Shown here one piece after another: positions 28,103 to 40,800 of a DNA stretch of 64,000 nt. A program made the position numbers and the translations under genes. The DNA lies in assembly GCA_003116975.1 (NCBI GenBank), contig BGKB01000025.1, forward strand, positions 248,001 through 312,000, read 5' to 3'. This stretch comes from Aurantiochytrium sp. KH105. Its lineage: Eukaryota > Sar > Bigyra > Thraustochytrida > Thraustochytriidae. Under the pieces are notes generated by a model, which was given only the letters and a program-made list of their open reading frames with translations, did not search any database and was not told the origin of the DNA. Position 1 is the stretch's first letter, and each line of letters starts with the position of its first letter.

Positions 28103-30759
28103 GGTTGAGACCGCGAGCGACTCGGGCCTCTTTTTTCCAGGGTGCGTGCGAGCGCAGTGCGTCGGGAGGAGCTTCCTCCACGCGCGCGGCTCCCGCTCAA
28201 GCGAGTCACGAGCCTGCTCCTCAACTTCTACTTCTACTTCTTCCTCGGCGGCGGCGGCGGCGGCGGTCTCCTCCTCCTCGCCGAGGCGCCCGTCGCGGCG
28301 CAGCTTTCCTTCTTCTTTACCCGCGACCGCCTCGGGGCGCGAAACGAAACGAAATGAAACGAAGGGACGAGACGAGACGAGCTGGACACGGGGTCTCGGC
28401 GCGCGCGCGAAGGCGTCGGCCGCGACGGAGTCGACGTGCACGCGGTCGGTCGGTCGGTCAGTCGGTCGCTCGCGCGCTAGGAACGGGCGAGCGGCTCACC
28501 ACGAGCTGGCCCGCAGGCTCGCCGGCTCGGCTCGCTGGCTCGGCGCGTGTCCGCTGGCCGTCTCCGCTCGGGCGCGAGGTGCGCTCGGGTGCGCGAGCTG
28601 CACAAGCCGTGCGAGCGACGACGGCTTCGAGCAAAGGCTGCCTTCTTGCCTTTTTGCCTTTTTGCCTAGCGGGTCTGCTGGTGCTGCGGCGTGCGCGATG
28701 CGCAGGGCGAGCTCCGCGCCGGGCGTGTCCAGCGGGGCGGTGCTGGCGGCGGCGAGGCGGCGCCGTGGACTCGGGGCCTGCCCGCGCGAGAGAGAGGTCG
28801 GCGCACCGAAAGAAAGATGGATGGAGAAGGATGGATGGATGGACCCTCGCCAGGCAATTTCAATTCGGCCTTCCTCGCGCACCCCTCCTCTCGTTCCTTC
28901 TCCACCGCGCCCCTGAGGGACGAGCGGTGGCAGCAGCGGCGGCGGCGGCGGCGGCACCGGCAGCAGCAGCTGCGGCGGCGGCGGCGGCGGCAACGGCGCG
29001 GAGAGGACGGGCCTGGACGCGAGAAGGAAAGGCGATTTGAACGAACGAATGAACGAACAGCCGATCGATCGAACGGGCCGGAGCCTCTGCGAAGAGAAGG
29101 GGGAGAAGGCCTCGCGCCGTGCGGCTGCGGTGGCTTCCACCCTCCTAGAGGTTTCGCCGACACTGGTGTTATGTTTCTGGTTTGGGTCAGTCGAGCAGTA
29201 CACAGCTGCAACTAGGATGCACTAGGACTTGACGTGCTCGCTGCGGGAATTAGCACTGTAGGATAATAGTTGCAGCATGTACACTGGAGATGGCCGTTGA
29301 GAGGAGCAGGTGGGAAAAATTGTGAGGTGTGGGAGCACTTTTTTCTTAATTATCGCCTTCGCAGCCAATAAATATTTCCCACAGTGCATATTTAGGTTGA
29401 CAAATTTGTTGATTTTCTGTAGTGGTCTCCGGCTCGGAAAAATACAGTGGAGGATTTTAAGTTAGTACGATGAGACATGCTCATGAAGCGCACACGCGAA
29501 GCTTGGACGAATTCCAGCTCGAACGAATTCCAAGCCGTATGCGAGCAAGACGATCGCGAGGGAGGGGGGAGGGGGGGGAGGCAAGGAGGGGAACGAAGAG
29601 CTCGGATGAGCTTTTCAAAGATCACGTGCCAGAACGAGAGGAATGCATACATGCGTTGACTGAAAAGGCAGCCAATGTTCTGTGAAAATTACGGTTTCGA
29701 AGACTCACGGTCCAGTGCTGAGTTGGCCTGGATCACTCACAGTCCAGAGCCTAGGAAACGCGAGGCCAGCCACAGTGATAAGCGTCCTCTGTGTTCGCTT
29801 CGCCTGAGGCGAATGGTGGATGAGAAGCCTGCGCTCCGACACGCACACAAATACGCGAAAATAAAACTGGACGGAGCGTATTCATAGCTTTATGTTTCTT
29901 GGTTTTATCTCATGGGAACCATGCAGGACTGCGAAAGAAATTGATCCAGAGGTCGGTCATGGCGAATGCGGGAGAACATTTTCCGAGGTTGGGCAGCTGG
30001 CTGCCCTTCTGTGTCTTGATGTCAGCTATTCCTTGTATTCTTCTTTCCTTCCCGTGGTCTCTGACATTGATCGGACGAGAGTACTCTCGAAGAACAGAAA
30101 TACACGCACACACCGCTCACAAGCACACGCCGACATGCAGATTAAGCTCCTCCTCTTCTCTCCGATGTTAGAAATTGATCCGAGGTGCCAAATACTCCTC
30201 GTCGGTTCGACGATACCGCCAAAAGCGCAACGAGTCCGCAGCACGTTGCCGCCATCTTGAAAATACACAGACCTTCTACTACATCATCGTTCGTCTCAAA
30301 AGCTCTGCTGCGTGTTGGATGCCCCAGATCGCGCATCCAAGGGTCTTCCCAGTGGTTACCAAGCTGCCTCGCGCCTGTCACCCTCCGCGAGGTGCTCGAA
30401 ATAACCGTCGATAAATCGACAGTAGCCGTAATCGCGGACTAACCCGCAATAGAGCGATGAGCTGGCCACGTTGCCAAACCGCAAAGTATCATCATCGTCG
30501 CCATCTCGAGCTCGCAGCGCGCACGACGCAGATCTCCTTGGGCGGGGACGTGCGGCGCCGGTCGGGGAGACAGGCTCAGGCGCGCAGGCGAGGCCCAGCG
30601 ACGGCGTGGGCGCCGGAGCAGGCGGGGCGGACGTCTCCAGCGAGAAGGCAGATCGAGCCGTCTGGCCTGGAGCCGGCGACGCGTACGAGAGGACTAGACG
30701 TTTGCTAGGAGTTTCGTTCTGGTTTTGTCTTGCGTGGGTCAGGCAGGTCGACGAAGAAG
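28103..30759. other. 2.7-kb divergent intergenic region, repeat-rich
   Basis: Between GSK3 (-) and coatomer zeta (+). From 28200 to 29040 the DNA is very GC-rich, with CGG-type runs near 28245-28265 and 28935-29000, GGTC repeats near 28447-28470 and GGAT repeats near 28815-28845. From 29220 it becomes more AT-rich and holds no domain-bearing frame. Overlapping long frames on both strands (28006-29211) are Arg/Ala/Pro-rich and look spurious. An unrecognised RNA gene cannot be excluded. Confidence 0.55.
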
Positions 30760-31293
30760 ATGGCAACGCCCAGCGTCAAGGGCGTGGTGATCCTGGACAG
30801 TGCGGACGGATCGCGCATGCACGCAAAGTACTTTGCGAAGTCGCTGCGGGACCAAAAGGCGCAGCTCGAGTTCGAGCGAAGCCTGTTCCAGAAAACACGC
30901 GGCCAGAATGCAAGGTCAGAGGCCGAGATCGTGATGCTCGACAACACTGTCGTTGTTTATCGCGCCGGCATCGACGTTATTTTCTACGTGTGCGGAGAAC
31001 CGGACGAGAACGAGCTTATTCTCACCACTATTCTCGATGCCATGTACGAGGCCCTTAGTGGGATCTTGCGCAGCCACCTCGAAAAGCGCACCTTGCTTGA
31101 CAATCTCGACCTCGTACTTCTCACGGTCGATGAGCTTGTCGATGGTGGTCTCATTCTCGAAACGGACCCAGTCGCCATTGCCAACCGCGTGCTCATGAAG
31201 GGAGCCACCGGCGAGACCCCCATGAACGAGCTCACGATTTCTCAGGCGCTGCAGAGCGCAAGGGACCAGCTTGCCAAGTCATTCCGGAATTAA
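30760..31293 (+). CDS. Coatomer subunit zeta (COPI coat)
   Basis: 177 residues from the ATG at 30760, the same length as animal zeta-COP. It is a longin-type small adaptin chain: KGVVILDSADGSRMHAKYF at the start, then FQKTRGQNARSEAEI, VVVYRAGIDVIFYVCG and ENELIL, then LVLLTVDELVDGGLILETDP, where the DE.VDGGI.LETDP signature is diagnostic. By family knowledge it pairs with gamma-COP in the F-subcomplex of COPI and acts in Golgi-to-ER transport. A GAAGAAG leader precedes the ATG. Confidence 0.95.
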   Translation: MATPSVKGVVILDSADGSRMHAKYFAKSLRDQKAQLEFERSLFQKTRGQNARSEAEIVMLDNTVVVYRAGIDVIFYVCGEPDENELILTTILDAMYEALSGILRSHLEKRTLLDNLDLVLLTVDELVDGGLILETDPVAIANRVLMKGATGETPMNELTISQALQSARDQLAKSFRN

Positions 31294-31379
31294 ATACAAA
31301 CTTCGATCCTGCAAACCTAGATTATCGGGTACGTGGATGGATGAGTGACTGGAAGGAAGCCTGTGCTGCGTTCTTTGTG

Positions 31380-31409
31380 CTGCGGCGCGATGGCTATCAT
31401 GCGCCGCAG
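31380..31409. repeat. Inverted repeat, 9-bp GC-rich stem
   Basis: Arms CTGCGGCGC and GCGCCGCAG match perfectly across a 12-base spacer that can itself pair GAT with ATC. It lies 87 bases after the coatomer zeta stop and is followed by CCCTTTTAAAG. It may shape a 3' UTR or a transcript end; function is inferred only. Confidence 0.65.
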
Positions 31410-31451
31410 CCCTTTTAAAGCCCCGTATTTTCTTCGCACTGCGGCCTTTTC

Positions 31452-31465
31452 ATGCCGTGCGGCAT
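31452..31465. repeat. Inverted repeat, 6-bp stem
   Basis: Arms ATGCCG and CGGCAT around a 2-base centre, 43 bases after the first hairpin and in the same convergent spacer. Confidence 0.5.
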
Positions 31466-31695
31466 CCGCGCGCGCAGACTGCACCGCTGTCACTTATGAT
31501 ACACAATGAAAAACTGATCGCTTACACGCGCGGCCTGCAGCGGGCGGTCTTCCAATGCAACTTCTTTCTTGTTGGTTGTTCTATTTGCTTTACAGTCAGT
31601 CTTCAGGTAGGGTAGACCAGGTGCTTGAGCTCAAGATTTGCATTGAGCCTGCTTCTTTTCACTTTTACATACAGTCCATCTTATTCGTTTTTTTG

Positions 31696-34386
31696 TTAGT
31701 GGGCAGCGGAAGACGTCTCGCTGTCAGCAAGTGTCATTTGTCCAAAGCTACCGCTCTGGAGAAGAAGCATGGCTACATCATCCACGCATATCATCAATTC
31801 AGCTTCGCCTTCCATTTTGCAAGCAAATTCTTCGAGTTCGCTTTCCATCAATCTCCATGTTTCCTCCTGCTCTTTCTTGCTGCTCATGCGAAGGCCAATC
31901 GAGTTCCCTTTCCACATGTCATCATCGTCATCAACATCATTGTCGTCGACGTCATCGGCAACCACATCTAGATTTTCCTCCGTCGCCGCGTCGTCATGAT
32001 GTGAAGAGCTCCCAAGCGTCTGAGGGTTTTCATTCCCGCGCGAGAGGTTTTTCCCATTCACAGATGATAGGAAACAGCGTTTCGCAGCGGCTCGAACCAG
32101 GTCCAAGTCGGTCCAGAGTGCCCCAGCGTCTGCGTCTTGCAGTAATCTTGGCTGTAGAGCAGCTAGAAAGTCGTAAAACCGGCAGACTAAATCGCTCGGG
32201 GCGTCACAAAGCTTGCGAAAGACTTCGATACCCACACGAGTGGTCTTCCAGCGAATCAAAGAAAGGTGAAAATTAGCCAGGGCGCAGTCCGCAAGATCAA
32301 TGTCCCCATATTCCTCATGGAAAACATCTGCCACCCTCGTCGCAAAGGGGTCTTTCCCGAAATAGGCCCGTCGCCGTCGATCAAGCACCCAAAAGTGGAC
32401 TCGAGTGATTGCCTCAAATACATTTCGTAATGACCAAGTGATGCGACCACCGCCTCTCGCAAACACGGAATCGTCAGCAGGAGATCGGAAGCTTGCCAGA
32501 ACAGGTGCGGGAATGTCAAAGCGCGAAAGTGGTGCTGCATTTGAACGCAGCGCCGCTCGTTTGGCTTGATCCGGTGGTTGCGACGCCTTGTCTTTTCCAT
32601 TCTTTGAAACTTGTGCTTTCTTTTTCGTTGGCGAGGCGCGTGTTTTCTTGGGCGAAGAAGATCCTTTTCCCTGTGGTTTCTTCTTCGCTCGTCGCCTGTC
32701 AAGTTGCGATGCTTCATTTTCGCTCGTCTCCCAGCTCGCCAAATGTAGCATATTCTCATGTTTGAAGTATTGACGTTCCTGCGTGTACGATCGCTCGAAA
32801 CGCAGAGTCAGGCTCTCGACTTCTTCACAAAGTGCTTTGAGCACGTCCAGATCCTTGACTTTGATGAGCTGTTTCCTTCGTCGTACTTCCCGCTCTTTTT
32901 CACGTGCCTCTTGCGCCCTTTCAACTTCACGCTCCACGTCCTCAATCTCCTTGTTCATCGCCGCGAGTTCTTCCTCAATGGCTTCCTCCTCGGCGAGTTC
33001 CATGGCTTCTCCCAGCGAGTCACTCGAGGATGACGAGCACGTGGTTCCCGAACATCGTGACAGGGATCGCGAGACAGTGAGGGCATTGTCCTCCTCCCTC
33101 TGGGAGGACAATGACTCCTTGCAACCGGGAGAAGCTTTTGCGTTCGCCAAAAGACCTTTTCCCAGCATTTCAGATATGCAAAGCGTAGACTCTTTGTTGT
33201 CATCGCCCAGACCGTCAGCACCGCTTTCGTCGCCATTCCCTGCTTCACTGCCTTCCTCGTGCTCGTCTACCTTTTGCAATTGAGCTTTTACATCCGAATC
33301 GCGATGATCTTCGGGCTTTTCCTGCGAATCATCTGACGTTGTCTCAGACGCCGCTGCTGGAGGCACATCTGGCTCAGCGCGAGCCTGTTCAAATTCGAGT
33401 TCTTGCTTTGCGAGAGTGACCAAGTGCTCAAAGTCCTGTTCCATCGTGAAGAGCAAACGCTCTTGCTCAACCAGGGCTGACAATGTCTCTTCTTTTCCAG
33501 CGAGCCTGCGTTGAAGCTCGTTTCGCTGACGATTGAGCACATCGATTTCCTGCGTTGCGTGAGCCAAGAGCTGCCGATTCGAGTCATATCGATTAGTGAG
33601 TCGCTTTATCTCCTTGACGAGTTGCGCATTCTCCGCGTCTGGAGCCATGTCCTGCTTGCACCTTGAAAGCACTGCCATAAGAACCTCGAGATGCATTTTC
33701 CACACACGAAGCAAGGCGGAGGCGAGAAGAGGTCTCGAGGCTGAAAGCCGCTCCGCGACCCGCTCGAATGTCTGTGAGTAAATGGGAATTACTTCGACGA
33801 CACCCTGAAGGCTTTGCGAGCACTTTTTCACGCGTGTCCAGTCAAATCCAGTTCCTTCGTGCACGTTGCGAATATCTAATACTGCCACCTCGAGGTCGTG
33901 ATGGGCGCCGCTGCGCAATTTGCGGTCAATGAGTCGACGGGATCGCACGTTCGGACTGCTGCGACCATTTGTACACGATTCAAGCCTGGGATTTGGCGCC
34001 ACAGGGACATCCCTTTCGATAGAGGCAGTAGCGTCACAAGATCTGCTTGAGTCATGCTTTGCATCTGCGCGAATTTCTGGTTTCGTAGAAGCGCCATTTG
34101 TTTCAGAACCCGACAGTGGCAGGAGCGCCATTTTCTCTGCATACTCTCCAGAAGAAAGGAAACTTTCATATTGATCACGTATACCCTGTAGCAGGGGAGC
34201 GCAGACATGAAGCTCGCGAGTGAGTAGCTCCAAAATCTCATCTGCTTCCAGGTCTTGAAGAAGTGCCTTATCGAAGCGGAAGAACACGTCATCTTTGCCC
34301 TTCCCCGTTGTCTCGGCAGCATTTGGCTCGGGGTAGTCTGTGCCCGGTGCCAAAAAGGCGTTGAGCTTGTGTAGAGCGTCCTCCAT
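31696..34386 (-). CDS. Coiled-coil protein of unknown function
   Basis: 896 residues from the ATG at 34386 (MEDALHKLNAF). The open frame continues upstream only through an AAAG/TTTC microsatellite, which I regard as non-coding. Residues about 190-340 contain helices and a coiled coil (AQLVKEIKRLTNRYDSN, then a heptad stretch). A second strong coiled coil (EEEAIEEELAAMNKEIEDVEREV) lies near 475-520. A Lys-rich linker (KKKPQGKG...SPKK) follows, then a more globular segment at about 650-780 (RITWSLRNVFEAITRVHFWVLDRRRRAYFG...EEYGDIDLADCALANFHLSL). An acidic tail closes the protein. The gene is co-oriented with the coiled-coil/IQ gene upstream. I do not recognise a family; a cytoskeletal or ciliary role is a guess from context. 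Confidence 0.75.
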   Translation of the reverse strand: MEDALHKLNAFLAPGTDYPEPNAAETTGKGKDDVFFRFDKALLQDLEADEILELLTRELHVCAPLLQGIRDQYESFLSSGEYAEKMALLPLSGSETNGASTKPEIRADAKHDSSRSCDATASIERDVPVAPNPRLESCTNGRSSPNVRSRRLIDRKLRSGAHHDLEVAVLDIRNVHEGTGFDWTRVKKCSQSLQGVVEVIPIYSQTFERVAERLSASRPLLASALLRVWKMHLEVLMAVLSRCKQDMAPDAENAQLVKEIKRLTNRYDSNRQLLAHATQEIDVLNRQRNELQRRLAGKEETLSALVEQERLLFTMEQDFEHLVTLAKQELEFEQARAEPDVPPAAASETTSDDSQEKPEDHRDSDVKAQLQKVDEHEEGSEAGNGDESGADGLGDDNKESTLCISEMLGKGLLANAKASPGCKESLSSQREEDNALTVSRSLSRCSGTTCSSSSSDSLGEAMELAEEEAIEEELAAMNKEIEDVEREVERAQEAREKEREVRRRKQLIKVKDLDVLKALCEEVESLTLRFERSYTQERQYFKHENMLHLASWETSENEASQLDRRRAKKKPQGKGSSSPKKTRASPTKKKAQVSKNGKDKASQPPDQAKRAALRSNAAPLSRFDIPAPVLASFRSPADDSVFARGGGRITWSLRNVFEAITRVHFWVLDRRRRAYFGKDPFATRVADVFHEEYGDIDLADCALANFHLSLIRWKTTRVGIEVFRKLCDAPSDLVCRFYDFLAALQPRLLQDADAGALWTDLDLVRAAAKRCFLSSVNGKNLSRGNENPQTLGSSSHHDDAATEENLDVVADDVDDNDVDDDDDMWKGNSIGLRMSSKKEQEETWRLMESELEEFACKMEGEAELMICVDDVAMLLLQSGSFGQMTLADSETSSAAH

Positions 34387-34674
34387 GGTGTCTCTCTCTT
34401 GCCCTGACAATGGGCGCGGCGGAGCTCTCTCCGCTCGTCGGTCTCGTGATGACACGAGGGCTTTACCTTTCAGGTATGCAAGCCCCCGCACAATCATGCA
34501 ATTTGCGTTGTCTCCTTTCTCAGAGCGCGCACGTTGTGAGCAGCCGCAGTGCCAGTGGCACGGCGCCAGTGGCAGCGCCACGCAGTCCGTAACGGGTATC
34601 CTAGTCTTAAACATGACCTGGCTTGACGACCGTATCGAAGAACGAAGGGGAACGAGTGCCAGAGAAAGTGGGAG

Positions 34675-34803
<129 letters not shown>

Positions 34804-34888
34804 CAATAACGGGAGTCAATTCAGAAACAAAGTTCGTCGCAAGAGACATCAACCGGGAGACAGGAAATAGAGTTCATGAATTATAGAC

Positions 34889-37800
34889 TTAGAAATAGCC
34901 GGGCGGATCAGGATCGAAGATTGCATTGTCGCCTTCATCCATGATGCCAGGCTTTGGCGAACGGGAAGCGCGCAGTAAACGTCTAGCGTTGTGTATGATT
35001 CGCTGCAGCGGGTTTTGCCGAAAGAACTCCTCTTCTTCTTCCTTGGCCTCAGCGGCTCGGATGGCCGCGACAAACTCCGCAAGCTCGAAGCGACGATCTT
35101 CTGCAATTTTGCGAGCCTGAAAACCGCGGAAGACACGCTGCAGGGCGATCGCGGCAGCCTCGCGCAAGTTTTCCAGCGCAATGATCTGAAGACGGCGAGC
35201 TGCCCAGGCAACCGCCGCGCGACGACCCAAATGACCTCGCGCGACACTCTGAATCTTGATGGCTGCAGTGGCCTCGCGCCTCGCCTGCTGAGCGCGTTTC
35301 TGAAGCTTTGCCCTCTCGTCCTCGAGTCGCTTTTCGACGCGTGCATGCCGCACTTTCTCGCCTGCCGACGCCTTTTCCATGGCGAAATCCATTGCGCGTT
35401 TCCGTCCTGCCACGTGCGCCGCGGTCGATTGCATCCGCTGGCGTTCCGCTGCAATAGCTGCAGCATCCATGCCAATTGAATTCGCTCCTCGCCGTCGGTG
35501 GTGGCTGCCTGGTCCGTGACGTCCGTCAAATCGCGACTTGCGCAAAAGCGTCATGGCACGAAAGTACATCAGCGTCATGGTGAAGATGCCAAAGCGAAGC
35601 ACATTCTCCGTCTCGTCGAGCTGGTGCTTTACGTCTGCCTTCATATCCACCGCCTTCTGACGGCGCTCTCTGCGCGCGACGCTGCGAGAGATGCTCGCCC
35701 ATTTCTCTGCGGGGGGCTCTCGGACATTTCCTGCATTGCCTTCGTTGTCATGATCGCCCGTGGCAGGCTTGAACACTTCCGAGTCACGCTCCCCAAAGAT
35801 CCAACCTTCCAACATAAAGTCGAGCACGCCGTCGATGAGTTCCTCCACAACTTCGCCACCCAAAAGACGCCCGCGCTCATTTTCAAGTGCCAAGACGACA
35901 TTTTGAGTCCATTGAACTTGCTTGTAGCCGTGGAGGGCCTTGGTTTCCACAAAGGCGCTCTTCGATGCGCACGCCATGTGCAGTTCCTCGTCGACAATCT
36001 GAAGCCTGATTTTCCTCTCGAGGGAGATAAGCTCCGCGTCAAGCTCGCGAAGGAGGTCTGTGCGCAGCATGCGCGAATTGCCTCCTTGTTTCACGCTGCG
36101 CGCCACAGTGCTCTCTACGAACTTCACGTTGACGTCAATTCTGCGGACGGCCTCGAGCTCCTTGCGCAGCTCCATTTTCCGCTCTTCGGTCTTCACAAGA
36201 TCGACGGGCGGCTGGTATGAGCACGGGCTTGTGTTGCATGCTTGGCAAAATGCGCGCTCGGCAGCCGCCTTGGCCTTGGCTGCGTTAATTCGCGCGGCAG
36301 TGCTATCAGGATCACCGTCGTCATCGCTCGCGTTACCATCATCTTTTGATTGGCGTTTCCGCGCCTTCGCATCGCCAACTTCATTGTCACCATCGTCGCC
36401 CTCGTCATTTTCGTCTCCATCGTCCTCCTCTTCCTCCTCGTCCTCCTCGTCGGAAGAACTCATCAGCTCAGCTAGGTCGTCTTCCTTTGTCGCCTGGGCT
36501 AAAATGAAAGAGTCTCGTTCCTTTCGTCGAAGCTCCTTCAAGATGAAGGTCTCCTGCTCCTTCACCTGCAGCAAAAGCAAACGATCAAGCTCTCGATTGA
36601 GCTCGTTTCGCAGAATTCGGATGGGGAAACGCTGCTCGGAACTGTGAAGGACAGAGGAGTCCATAAAGGCGTCCTCGCTCTCATTGGCGCGCTCAAGCTC
36701 TGCGAGAACCAAGCGACAGCGACGATCCACGTCGGTGACCACTTCGGCAGCTTTGACATCAAATGTCATCTTCTCGTGCCGAAGCATACGCGGTTCCCGG
36801 AGCATGGGTTCTACCAGACACCCCCGCTCAAGAGGGTGTGCGCGTTCTCGCAGCAGATGATGCATGATGATGGCCTTGGGGCCTTGCAAGCTCTCCGTTT
36901 CCGTAAACATGAGAGCAAGAAGATCTTCTCGGTTGCAAGTGCCCTCGGGAGCTTGCAAAATTGGATCCGGGTCCCCTGCGCGAATTGCGCTCTCCGGGTG
37001 CAGTATCAAGTACGCGTCCGACCAGCATGCGTCCGCGTTGCTCTGCTCACTGAGAATGTTTTCAATGGCCGTCTGAGCATTCTGACGATCGCGCTCCGCC
37101 GCTGCAGAAAGTTTGGCCGTTCGCGAAGCCACGCCCAAGGCAATTTCCTCCTCGGTGACCATGCCCATGCGTTTGAGAGCTGCAAGGCGGCTCGTTTTGG
37201 CAGCCTTTTCTTCGCGCAACTCCCTCTTGGCGTTGGCCATATCCGCTGTGCCCCGGCGGCAATCGTGATGTTCGGTTCGACGTGAGGCTGCGAGGCGAAC
37301 CCATTTGTCAAACTCCCGTTCGAGCTTGGATAGGTTTTTTGCGGTGCATTTCTTCAAAGTTTCCTCATCGATTTCAAAGTCTTCTTCATCTTGGCCCTTC
37401 TCAGGCGTGAAGCCTGGCCCAAGTTCCTCGCGTTCACGACGCTTCAGCAGGACTCTGGCAATCATAGCCATTTCATGCTCCAATGATTCGCAGCGGGCCT
37501 CTGCGTCCTTTACAATACCTGCCACAAGGCTAAGCTTACGTTCCGACAAGTACAAGCTCACGGTTAGATGCTCCGTGGCCTCGTCGATCTCAATGAGCCG
37601 ATCGTGCAGAGCGAGCGCTTCTGAACGCGCGTCAAATTCCACGCTCTTGATGGACTTGCACGTTTCTGCAAGGACAGTGATGGAGTATTGCGTTAGGGAT
37701 GCGGCGCCAACGACGACCTGGTATCTGCCGTGCTGGAGAGGAATGCCGTCTTCCTCTGGGTCATGAATAAGCGTGAAGCGACCCATGGCATCGCTTGAGC

Positions 37801-40800
37801 TGAGACTCACCTCGTGCGACTGGGAGCACACGCCGATGGGAATGGTCTCATTGAGGTAGAGCGCCGCGGAAAGCCTGCCATTTGCGTACCCGCGCTCATC
37901 AAAGCCACCCTTGTACACGACGTGCACTACAAGCTGAATAACGACGAGATCGTGAGGCATGAAGAAAGAATGCACGCGACCCTGTCGAAAGTTTAGAACC
38001 TGCTCGTCAACATGATAGAGCCGCGTCCACGAGTCGCGAAGCAGAACTGCCGTCTTATCGTCGTCAGCCTCGAGACGATCTTCCTCTTGTAGGGTAAGCC
38101 GGTAGTGTTCTGCGGAGTTGAAGACACGGTACTGCTTTTCGCCTTTGCGCCGCAGTCTCGCGTTGACACGATCGAGCCGCAGAAGCTCGTCTGGGTCATT
38201 GCCAAAGGAAAAACGCTGGATCAGCTGATACGCCCGCATCTGGGCAACACTCCGTATAAACGGTAGAGCGAGATTTAATTCTTCGGGAAGCTCGTAAAGG
38301 ACGTCGATGATCTCATCCGTGAGCTCCGTTGGCCTGTAGTGCCGATAGTTATGGACGTCTTCCTCCTCATAGAGCTCGGAGTAGCGGTTGATGCACATAT
38401 CGAGCGCGATCCATTCACGCTCATCTTGTGTCCTCGCCATTGGTGGTTTCCGGCGTACCTCACTGGCTAGATCGGCCTGAAACGTTTGTCTCGTGAAACC
38501 TGCCTTCTTGCCTGCACCGCCTTTCCTGTCACCACCTGCGGATTTGCCCATCGAAGAGCTAAAGACGAGATCATCTTGGTACTCATCATCTCCATTCAGA
38601 GCCCCACTCTGAAGCTTCTCCTTATTTGCCTCTTCCTCTTGCTGTTGTTGATAGTCTGCTTGAGCCTTTCGTTTGATTTCCCCTGAGCGAAAGAGAACGA
38701 GAGCGCCATTTATAAATTTGCGCTGCGCCACGACATTGGCGCGATCTCGCTGCAATTGGGCGAGTCGACTGTCAACCCGAGTGATGCTTTCTTCCTGGGA
38801 AGTGACCTCCTCAGCCATGTACTCGATACGCTCCGCAATCGTCAGGCGCTCACTCGTCAAGTAGTTGATCAGTTCCGAGGTCCGAATACGTTGCATAACA
38901 CCCGCCTGCCAAATGGAGCTGTCACAATACTTGGTGTCAATGTGCCGGCAGCGCTCGAGCTCATCTTCAATATCCTGCAAACGCGCTTGAGCAATCTCAT
39001 GGAGGCCTGTGATATTATGGTGTTGACGCACAGCCTCTTTGCGCCGAACACGCAACGATGCGTTTTCCTCGTCGAGCTCTTGTTGTAAACCTGCGAGGCG
39101 AGCGATCATATCGTCCATCTCATTTGCGCGCCGCTGCAGAATGATAGCGTCCGTCTGAATTCTGCTATTCACCTTGCTAATATCGCTTTGCATGTCTTTC
39201 AGCTTGACGTTGATGGCGTGAACCAGCGAGACGGTCTCATCTCGACTCTTGACCACATCCCCAAGCTCTGCGCTGGCCTGCTCAGCTTTACGCATCCGCT
39301 GTCGACTCGCTTTGCCTCTCGCACCCACGTGAGCAGTGGCGCGCAAAAGAATAATGGCACGCTCAAGCTCGGCAACGCGTTTGGCGCTTGTATCACGCTG
39401 TGCTTGGGTGTCCTTGATCTTTGCGAGAAGTGCCTGCGAATGTTCAATGTCAAGAGCCTGCCGTTGTGCGATTCGAATGAAGTCCAGACGAATCTTGGAT
39501 GCGCCGGATACTGAGCTGCCAAGAACAGCTGTCGTTTCCATGCCATCCTCTAGCGCGTTAATGGCCGCCTCGGCATCGTCGTCGAGAAGGACCTGCCGTG
39601 TAAGATATCGTTTCGTTTTCTCGCGCTCGAGCTTCCTCTTCACTTGGTCTTCCTCGCGCGCCTTGTCCGTGTTGCGAGCTTTTTGCAGCTCTTCAAGCCT
39701 CTCCTTCACCAAAGCTTGCTGCTTGATCCATCTCTGCTCTTCACGCCAGGTGCGTCGGAGGTCTTTCGAGAAACTATCAGCGTCCATCATCATGGATCGT
39801 TCCTCAGCCTCAGAAGGGCGATTTTTCCAAAATAGCTCCATGCGGAGTCGCTTGGCCTCCTTTTGACGCAAAGCTTCGCGCTCTGCCCTCTCCCGCTCAA
39901 TGGTTTCTCGAGATCGAGATCGAGCTCGAGCTTTGCCGCGCCGTTGCGCACCGGCCCGGGTGCTTAAGTCCTCGTCATCCTCGTCTTCATCATCATCGTC
40001 AGACTCCGAACTCGAGTCCGTGTTGGAGTTGTTGTGATGGCGGCCTTTTCGTCTGCGCTGTGAGCGATGACGGCGACTGTGGGAACGATCAAGCTCGGCG
40101 AGACCGTCGGCGTCCTCCTCCTGGAGAGATCCTTCAATGACCTGGCTTGGTGTTGCCGCTGCTTCCTCTGAATCTTTCGTTGGAGCTTCTGGGCCGGCAG
40201 GTGATGCAATTTCCTGTTCTTGCTTTTCGGCAATCAGCTGGATGTCATTAATGTTGCGGAGTATACCATAGATTTGGTCAAAGAGATTGCTCATAAAATC
40301 TTCGCGGGACGACCAAACATTGTGCCCGGCTTTGAGCCACATGACATGGTTTTGTACTTGGTCCTGGTGCCGAATGCAATCACGTAGCGAGCTAGAAACT
40401 GTACGCGGTGCACCACGCGTGTTCAGAATGGTCTCAACGTGCATGGGTAGCACGAGTCTACTTTCTGTAGACTGAATAAGGACCATGGGCACGCGAAGAA
40501 GATGAAGAGCACTTCGAAGGTCTAGAAATTCCGTTCGGAGACTTGCGATGATCCGCAACGCCTCGGGATGAACCTCTACTGCAAGCGATGATCGAGCGGC
40601 TCGGAGCAAGGTCCTGTCAACGTGAGCAAACCCGTTCACGTTGACAACAGCCTGCAAATTGGTACATTTTCGGTACGCGGCCATGTGCATGGCAACATTC
40701 GCTCCAACGCCAACGCCAGCGAGCACCCACGGCCGCTTTCGTCCCTTGCCTACACCAAGGTGATCCATGAGTCGATGCAGCCAGTTGGACAGGAGGACAT

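Larger units (their letters stand above)
31294..31695. other. Convergent intergenic region with two inverted repeats
   Basis: 402 bases between the stops of coatomer zeta and the coiled-coil gene. It holds two GC-rich hairpin candidates (31380-31409 and 31452-31465). No gene seen. Confidence 0.6.

Noticed and set aside
28006-29211. Several overlapping frames on both strands upstream of GSK3
   Set aside because: Arg/Ala/Pro-rich products of GC-rich simple repeats, with no domain and equal openness on both strands.
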